From Planctomycetota bacterium (GTDB taxonomy: Bacteria; Planctomycetota; Phycisphaerae; Phycisphaerales; Phycisphaeraceae): 64,000 bases of DNA. How positions within the stretch are numbered: position 1 is the stretch's first letter; each line of letters opens with the position of its first letter. Below, piece after piece: positions 60,014 to 64,000 of the stretch. The notes under the pieces are model-generated. The model was not told the origin of the DNA and searched no databases. It saw only the letters and a program-made list of their open reading frames with translations. The stretch spans positions 2,542,001 through 2,606,000 of the forward strand of contig CP066225.1 of the NCBI GenBank assembly GCA_016350165.1, written 5' to 3'. Made by a program: the position numbers and the translations under genes.

Positions 60014-61068
60014 GATATGTAAGCAAAGGTGCTGGCCGTGGGAAGGTTGCATTGATGGCGATTGCTGGTGTGATCGGTGGATTGACACTTGTAAGCGCAG
60101 TCGATGCGGCTGAGGTGATTGATGTTCGTTCGAAGAAGAGTAAGAGCACACTTGACCTTGAAGGTTACGACTTTGGTCATGTGGTTGATAAGCTTGCAAC
60201 TTCGATCGATCCGCTTGAACGTGAAATGGAAACCAGCTTTACGATATTCGTTGAAGCAGTAAATGATGCTGAGCAGCTATTGGCTGAAGGCAAGACACGT
60301 AATGCACTTGAAAAGTGTGAAGTTGCGGTCGAAAGTGTGTTAAAAGCTCGCGAAAACGTGTTAAATCCGATGTGGGATGGTCAGACATATTTGACTGAAC
60401 AGATCGGTTGGGTGCGTATGCGTTTGGCTAGAGCACTTGAAGCTGAAGGTAAAGCAAGCAACCTGAATCCAGATGCTCGCTCAGAAAAACTGCTCGATAA
60501 CATTGCAAAGCGTATTCCTGAAGAAAAAGATCCAGTGCGTAAAAAATGGCTTATTGCTCACTATCGCACGGTTAGGGATCTTGCAAAGATCAAGCGAATG
60601 ACAGATCGCCTTTCACCTGATCAACGTAAACTTTGGGTGAACGTATTGAGCGTTCTTGATGAAGCATCGTTGGCGCATCAGCAGGTGTTGATGGGAACAG
60701 AGGTTCTCTTCGCACAGTTTGAGTCAACTGCAGTGCGTCTTGATGAGTATCTAACGCTTCTGGACACAGTGGATGGTGCATCTGAGTTGTTGGATATGGT
60801 TCGTGGTATTGGCGGTTCATCAGGTGAGATGAGCGCGTTTACTTCGAGCATGACCCAGTTACAAGATCAATTAAGCGGCTTTAATACCGCTGTTGAAAAT
60901 GCACTACAAGAAAGCATGTTCGAGCTTGAGTCTACGATCGATTCGATCCAGCCAAGTGAAGACGGCATGTTTTCCCAGAACGGTTCTCGGACCGGTTTTG
61001 GTAGCAACAGTGAAGATGAAGAGCTATCTGCACGTATTATGAAGTTGCAGGAAGCCGAGGGACGTTAA
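60010..61068 (+). CDS. Exported coiled-coil-like protein of the envelope operon
   Basis: A 352-residue protein with a signal peptide ending near SAVDAA. The mature part is almost wholly helical with long charged stretches (LEREMETSFTIFVEAVNDAEQLLAEGKTRNALEKCEVAVESVLKAREN; MTQLQDQLSGFNTAVENALQESMFELESTID). No family is recognised. Its ATG overlaps the lipoprotein stop by four bases, so the two are translationally coupled and probably act together in the periplasm. A hairpin resembling a terminator follows it. Confidence 0.75.
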   Translation: MRYVSKGAGRGKVALMAIAGVIGGLTLVSAVDAAEVIDVRSKKSKSTLDLEGYDFGHVVDKLATSIDPLEREMETSFTIFVEAVNDAEQLLAEGKTRNALEKCEVAVESVLKARENVLNPMWDGQTYLTEQIGWVRMRLARALEAEGKASNLNPDARSEKLLDNIAKRIPEEKDPVRKKWLIAHYRTVRDLAKIKRMTDRLSPDQRKLWVNVLSVLDEASLAHQQVLMGTEVLFAQFESTAVRLDEYLTLLDTVDGASELLDMVRGIGGSSGEMSAFTSSMTQLQDQLSGFNTAVENALQESMFELESTIDSIQPSEDGMFSQNGSRTGFGSNSEDEELSARIMKLQEAEGR

Positions 61069-61083
61069 GGGATAAGAGGGCGC

Positions 61084-61119
61084 AGGCCGGCCGCCCCCGA
61101 GGGGCTGGCTGGTCTTTTT
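61084..61119 (+). terminator. Terminator-like hairpin inside the envelope operon
   Basis: GGCCGGCCGCCCC-CGA-GGGGCTGGCTGGTC pairs with some mismatches and is followed by TTTTT. It could lower expression of the downstream genes relative to the first two. Confidence 0.55.
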
Positions 61120-61156
61120 CCCACTTTATACAACAAAGAACCTAAGGATTGATGTG

Positions 61157-61669
61157 ATGAATAGCCTTAAAGAAATGAATATAACACGGTGGGGATGGAT
61201 GATAGGCATGTTGGTCATCACACTGATGCTAACATTGACGACAAATGTACAAGCTGCTCCTAAGGATGTCGCGAAAGAAAGAGCGACATACTATAAGCTC
61301 CTGAATGAACGTCAGGTAATTAGGCAGCGTTTGGCACAATTAGATCGTCGTGCAGCACAGTTGATGCAGCAAGGCCAGGACCCCGTTGTTCTGCATGCAG
61401 AGCAGGTTGGTTTACAGGATAAGTTGGATCTGATTGAACTTCGTTTGGAAATTGTCGCAGCACGTTTGGGCTTTGACGTACCACTGAATGATCCAGTTCC
61501 AGAGGTTAATACACCTGCAGATGATCCGATACGAGCAAAAGCAAATCGAGCTTTTGAACGTGGACGTGACCGTACGATGACACGTTTACGCACAGATGCA
61601 AAGCGTTTGCTTTCTTCAATAAACTTCACGCGTTTCCTTGCAGAGCCGGTTGTTGGGCATTCCGAATAA
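61157..61669 (+). CDS. Exported small helical protein of the envelope operon
   Basis: A 170-residue protein with an N-terminal signal or anchor (MIGMLVITLMLTLTTNVQAA) and a predicted coiled coil (ERATYYKLLNERQVIRQRLAQLDRRAAQLMQQ...LQDKLDLIELRLEIVAARLG). The C-terminus is basic. No family is recognised. AAGGA eight bases before the ATG at 61157 sets the start. Downstream (61685-61716) a 10-bp hairpin, TGCCACAGAT/ATCTGTGGCA, lies before the ExbB-like gene. Confidence 0.72.
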   Translation: MNSLKEMNITRWGWMIGMLVITLMLTLTTNVQAAPKDVAKERATYYKLLNERQVIRQRLAQLDRRAAQLMQQGQDPVVLHAEQVGLQDKLDLIELRLEIVAARLGFDVPLNDPVPEVNTPADDPIRAKANRAFERGRDRTMTRLRTDAKRLLSSINFTRFLAEPVVGHSE

Positions 61670-61794
61670 TGACGGAGCCGGTGTTGCCACAGATTGTAGG
61701 AATATGATCTGTGGCATTGATTCAAATTTGTAATGATTCGTGGTTTGAATGAGAGAAAGATGCCCTCGAAAGGGTATTACGAGAATACTTCAAG

Positions 61795-61809
61795 CTAATC
61801 GTTGAATAG
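61795..61809. repeat. 15-bp palindrome before the ExbB-like gene
   Basis: CTAATC-GTT-GAATAG, 29 bases before the ATG. Confidence 0.5.
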
Positions 61810-61838
61810 ACGAAAGCCTGATATGGAAAGGGCGGCTA

Positions 61839-62261
61839 ATGGTTCGGATCTGGGATTATTTTGAGTTGGGTGGTTTCATGATGTGGCCATTGCTTGTCTG
61901 TTCGATTCTCTTGGGAGCAGTTTTGATTGAGCGTTCAATTGTCGTTGGTTTGTGGGGCGTTATATTTAAACGGCGCCTGACAAAACGAGTTTGGCAAGGG
62001 CATGGTCATATATTGCGATTCTTTGAAGAAGTTCCTCCGGGGCTTGGGCTTTTGGGGACGATCATCGGTATTGTGCAGAGTTTTCACCTTGCTGATGGTC
62101 AGATCGCTGGCGGCGGTGAAGTTGGAGCTGGGCTTGCGGTTGCATGTATGACAACCATTTTTGGTTTGTCGATAGCGATTGTCGCAACGGTGGTTCGGTA
62201 CATGCTGGATGCAGCGGCAAATCGTGCGATTCATTTTGGTCAGGTGAAAGCAGTAAGCTAA
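61839..62261 (+). CDS. ExbB/TolQ/MotA-family proton channel protein
   Basis: A 140-residue membrane protein, shorter than typical ExbB (about 240). One N-terminal helix (FMMWPLLVCSILLGAVLIERSIVVGLW) is followed by a short cytoplasmic loop. The conserved core PPGLGLLGTIIGIVQSFHLA and GLAVACMTTIFGLSIAIVATVV gives helices 2 and 3, which line the proton path in ExbB/TolQ. The large cytoplasmic loop is much reduced. With the two following genes it makes an ExbB-ExbD-TonB-like set. Confidence 0.85.
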   Translation: MVRIWDYFELGGFMMWPLLVCSILLGAVLIERSIVVGLWGVIFKRRLTKRVWQGHGHILRFFEEVPPGLGLLGTIIGIVQSFHLADGQIAGGGEVGAGLAVACMTTIFGLSIAIVATVVRYMLDAAANRAIHFGQVKAVS

Positions 62262-62311
62262 CGGAGCTGTAGGCTTAGCGGCGTATGGCTCTCAATAAGT
62301 GAGATGATTCA

Positions 62312-62737
62312 ATGCTTCAAAAAGGCTTCATCGACATGTTGTTTATTCTGCTGTGTGCAACGATTGTACTCTTGAGTGAATCGATACGCATCGGAACAGT
62401 GGAAGCAAAGCCAGCAGAAGTTGGTGGTGGTGCAGTTTCAGAGATCAGCATAAACCAGGTTCGACTTGTGATTGTGCAGCCAGAAGGTTTGATCTTTGAA
62501 GAGAAACCATACACACAGTTTGCTGAGTTGGTGAGGGCTAATCGATGGTTAGGGGACGAATGTGCTGTGTTGGTACCTGAAGCAGAAGATGTGTCACATC
62601 ATCGAATGATGAAGGTGTGGTCAGATTTTCAGGAAGCTGGGTATCAGGTGAAATTTGGTGCAAAAGCTGTTACGACAGATGAAGACTCGACTGAAAAGAT
62701 GAAGGTCGCATCGTCGGACGGCCAAGGACAGTTGTGA
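62312..62737 (+). CDS. ExbD/TolR-like protein
   Basis: A 141-residue protein. The N-terminal helix [17 protein letters not shown] carries an Asp at residue 8, matching the essential proton-carrying Asp of ExbD/TolR. The periplasmic part ([63 protein letters not shown]) follows the ExbD fold pattern of strands and helices. It would form the stator with the ExbB-like protein. It contains a 15-bp palindrome at 62538-62552. Confidence 0.78.
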   Translation: MLQKGFIDMLFILLCATIVLLSESIRIGTVEAKPAEVGGGAVSEISINQVRLVIVQPEGLIFEEKPYTQFAELVRANRWLGDECAVLVPEAEDVSHHRMMKVWSDFQEAGYQVKFGAKAVTTDEDSTEKMKVASSDGQGQL

Positions 62738-62750
62738 TTGGGGGTGTGGC

Positions 62751-63617
62751 TTGTCTCGTAGTTTGTTGTTTATGGCATTAATCGCATCGTTTGTTGTGCA
62801 TGTCATTGTCGTGGAATTACCTCTGTTCCGGAAACAGAACAAGGTTGACATGCAGCAGCTGGCGGCTGTGGTTGAACTTGCAAAGATCATGAAACAGATT
62901 GAGCAAGTTGAGGAGCAGCCAATTGAAGAGCAGGTTCCAGAACCTGAGCCCAAGCCTGAACCGGAACCGGTTACGGAGCCTGAGCCAGAACCTGAACCCG
63001 AGCCAATGGAACCGGAGCCGTTACCTGAGCTGGAACCAGTCATTGAACCAGAGCCAGAACCGGAACCCGAGCCAGTTTCAGAGCCAGAGCCACCTGCTCA
63101 GATGGATAAGATGTTTGAGACTGAAAAGGTTGAAGCATCAGAGAAACAAGGTGATTTTGGTTCAAGTGGTGAAGGTAAGCGTAATCCTGAGTTGCGTATT
63201 GCTTGGGGTAATGAAGCGACTGCTTTGAATATTATCAAGAGTGGTGGCATGCGATTAGTCGTCTATTCGGGCGCTGCAAGGCCGATAGATTATGAGTATG
63301 TGAATCGTAATGGTCAATGGCGTAAACAGCGTTTGAGTGTAAATCGAAGAGTACGTTTTTCCAATCGTTTGAGAATCGTTCAGGACGTGCCAGCTTTTCG
63401 ACAAATCGTAACCTCAGATGATTGGCAGGACGGCGATCGATTAGCGGTGATGGTACCACGTGAAATAGAACAAATGCTCGAAAGCGAGCAAATGAATGCA
63501 GCTTCAAAGAGAGGGTTGACGATGAAGGAGATTCATAGTTTCGCAGGCAGATTTCTTTTGAATAACAGCAGTAGGCTGAATTTTGAAGTGACAGCAATTC
63601 GTGTACGCATGCAGTAA
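62751..63617 (+). CDS. TonB-like periplasm-spanning protein
   Basis: A 288-residue protein with one N-terminal helix ([20 protein letters not shown]). A Pro-Glu repeat of about 50 residues follows ([11 protein letters not shown] type, about 62-118), as in TonB and other spacers that cross the periplasm. The C-terminal 165 residues are not recognisable as the TonB C-terminal domain (no YP motif): [27 protein letters not shown] and [14 protein letters not shown]. The partner it contacts is therefore unknown. The frame opens with TTG at 62751, preceded by GGGGTG; ATG 62772 is an alternative. It starts 13 bp after the ExbD-like gene. Confidence 0.78.
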   Translation: MSRSLLFMALIASFVVHVIVVELPLFRKQNKVDMQQLAAVVELAKIMKQIEQVEEQPIEEQVPEPEPKPEPEPVTEPEPEPEPEPMEPEPLPELEPVIEPEPEPEPEPVSEPEPPAQMDKMFETEKVEASEKQGDFGSSGEGKRNPELRIAWGNEATALNIIKSGGMRLVVYSGAARPIDYEYVNRNGQWRKQRLSVNRRVRFSNRLRIVQDVPAFRQIVTSDDWQDGDRLAVMVPREIEQMLESEQMNAASKRGLTMKEIHSFAGRFLLNNSSRLNFEVTAIRVRMQ

Positions 63618-63637
63618 GCGTGGGAAAGGCAAGGAAC

Positions 63638-64000
63638 ATGAGCGCCAAACAAGATGATAAGAAACTGAATCAAACTCTTTTTGGAGTCAATATCGTGCTA
63701 TTGACTCTGCTGGTCATCGGGATGGTTGTGTACTTTAATATAAGACACAAGCGTAAAGTTGAAATTGAACAGCAGATTACAGCTAATCAACAGTTAGACA
63801 ATGCAAGTAAAGCGACAGACAAAGAACTTGCTGCGGCTGATACTGCAGATTTGAAGCTGCCAAGTCGTGATGTCAATGCGACTGACACTGCTGAAGCAGA
63901 TACAAAGGCGGACGAAGCGGTCATGGCTGATGTTGATAGTTCTAAAGATGACGCTGGTAAAGTAAAAGTCACTATGGCGGAAGACATCAAAGATATTCTT
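63638..64000 (+). CDS. Single-pass membrane protein, cut by the window end
   Basis: The first 121 codons are present and the gene runs off the window. After KKLNQTLFGVN comes one membrane helix (IVLLTLLVIGMVVYFNI), then a long acidic, Ala/Asp-rich stretch (ADTADLKLPSRDVNATDTAEADTKADEAVMADVD). It could be a periplasmic linker protein. It belongs to the same operon, 20 bp after the TonB-like gene, with AAGGA before the ATG. It includes a 15-bp palindrome (63783-63797). Confidence 0.7.
   Translation, partial: MSAKQDDKKLNQTLFGVNIVLLTLLVIGMVVYFNIRHKRKVEIEQQITANQQLDNASKATDKELAAADTADLKLPSRDVNATDTAEADTKADEAVMADVDSSKDDAGKVKVTMAEDIKDIL
63783..63797. repeat. 15-bp palindrome in the last gene
   Basis: CTAATC-AAC-AGTTAG, read CT-AAT-CAA-CAG-TTA-G, again the stop-free frame. 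Confidence 0.45.

Noticed and set aside
62930-63095. Short tandem repeats that could suggest a CRISPR array
   Set aside because: They are in-frame Glu-Pro codons without spacers. No CRISPR array or cas gene is present in the window.
62899-63228. Arg/Asn/Ser-rich and Gly/Ser-rich frames overlapping the Pro-Glu repeat of the TonB-like gene
   Set aside because: Artefacts of the repetitive GAR-CCN sequence.

Overview
The window looks like a chromosomal segment from a planctomycete, most likely of the class Phycisphaerae. The reasons are an exported amidase with a PEP-CTERM-type tail (PEPTSG, hydrophobic stretch, RRR), an exosortase-associated glycosyltransferase, two exported sulfatases, many short membrane proteins with a CPECGR zinc ribbon, and planctomycete-type dispersed hairpin repeats. 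This assignment is inference from gene content; there is no rRNA in the window. I saw no tRNA, rRNA, CRISPR array, transposase, integrase or phage gene.

Layout. 0-8.8 kb: a LysR regulator, the glutamate synthase genes gltB and gltD, and a bile-acid:sodium-symporter-family transporter. 8.8-14.5 kb: two exported thioredoxin-fold proteins that have lost the CXXC motif, a stand-alone TrkA-N protein, a PhzF-family isomerase and a cysteine-rich exported protein. 14.6-24 kb: nine small zinc-ribbon membrane proteins in two clusters, interleaved with MarC, a DUF1566/EF-hand protein, a GNAT acetyltransferase, the PEP-CTERM amidase and a lipoprotein. 24.2-27.1 kb: thrS with a long upstream leader. 27.2-35 kb: a NucS-like nuclease, two large zinc-ribbon membrane paralogues, a sulfatase and a third CXXC-less redoxin. 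35.3-49.5 kb: a MarR-MATE operon, an aminotransferase, dgt, fasciclin proteins, trmB, a PrcB-like lipoprotein, a glycosyltransferase and pyruvate kinase. 50-57 kb: a second sulfatase, a sigma-54 response regulator, a second MATE pump and two paralogous small proteins flanking an unknown gene. 57.7-64 kb: two unknown genes, then a run of envelope genes that includes ExbB-, ExbD- and TonB-like proteins and continues past the window edge.

The most striking signal is upstream of thrS on the minus strand. It is a 24-codon open frame with 14 consecutive threonine codons, followed by an 11-bp intrinsic terminator. A GC-rich segment overlapping the last codons can pair with the 5' arm of that terminator. 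This has every element of a classical ribosome-mediated attenuator for threonyl-tRNA synthetase, plus a separate 10-bp inverted repeat just upstream of the thrS ribosome-binding site.

A second signal is a 15-bp imperfect palindrome, CTAAYC-N3-RRTTAG, present in roughly 20-25 copies. Its TAA serves as the stop codon in some genes, and inside genes it always lies in the only frame that avoids a stop. By eye the window also shows alternating strand-composition domains, with C/A-to-G/T switches inside thrS and pyk.
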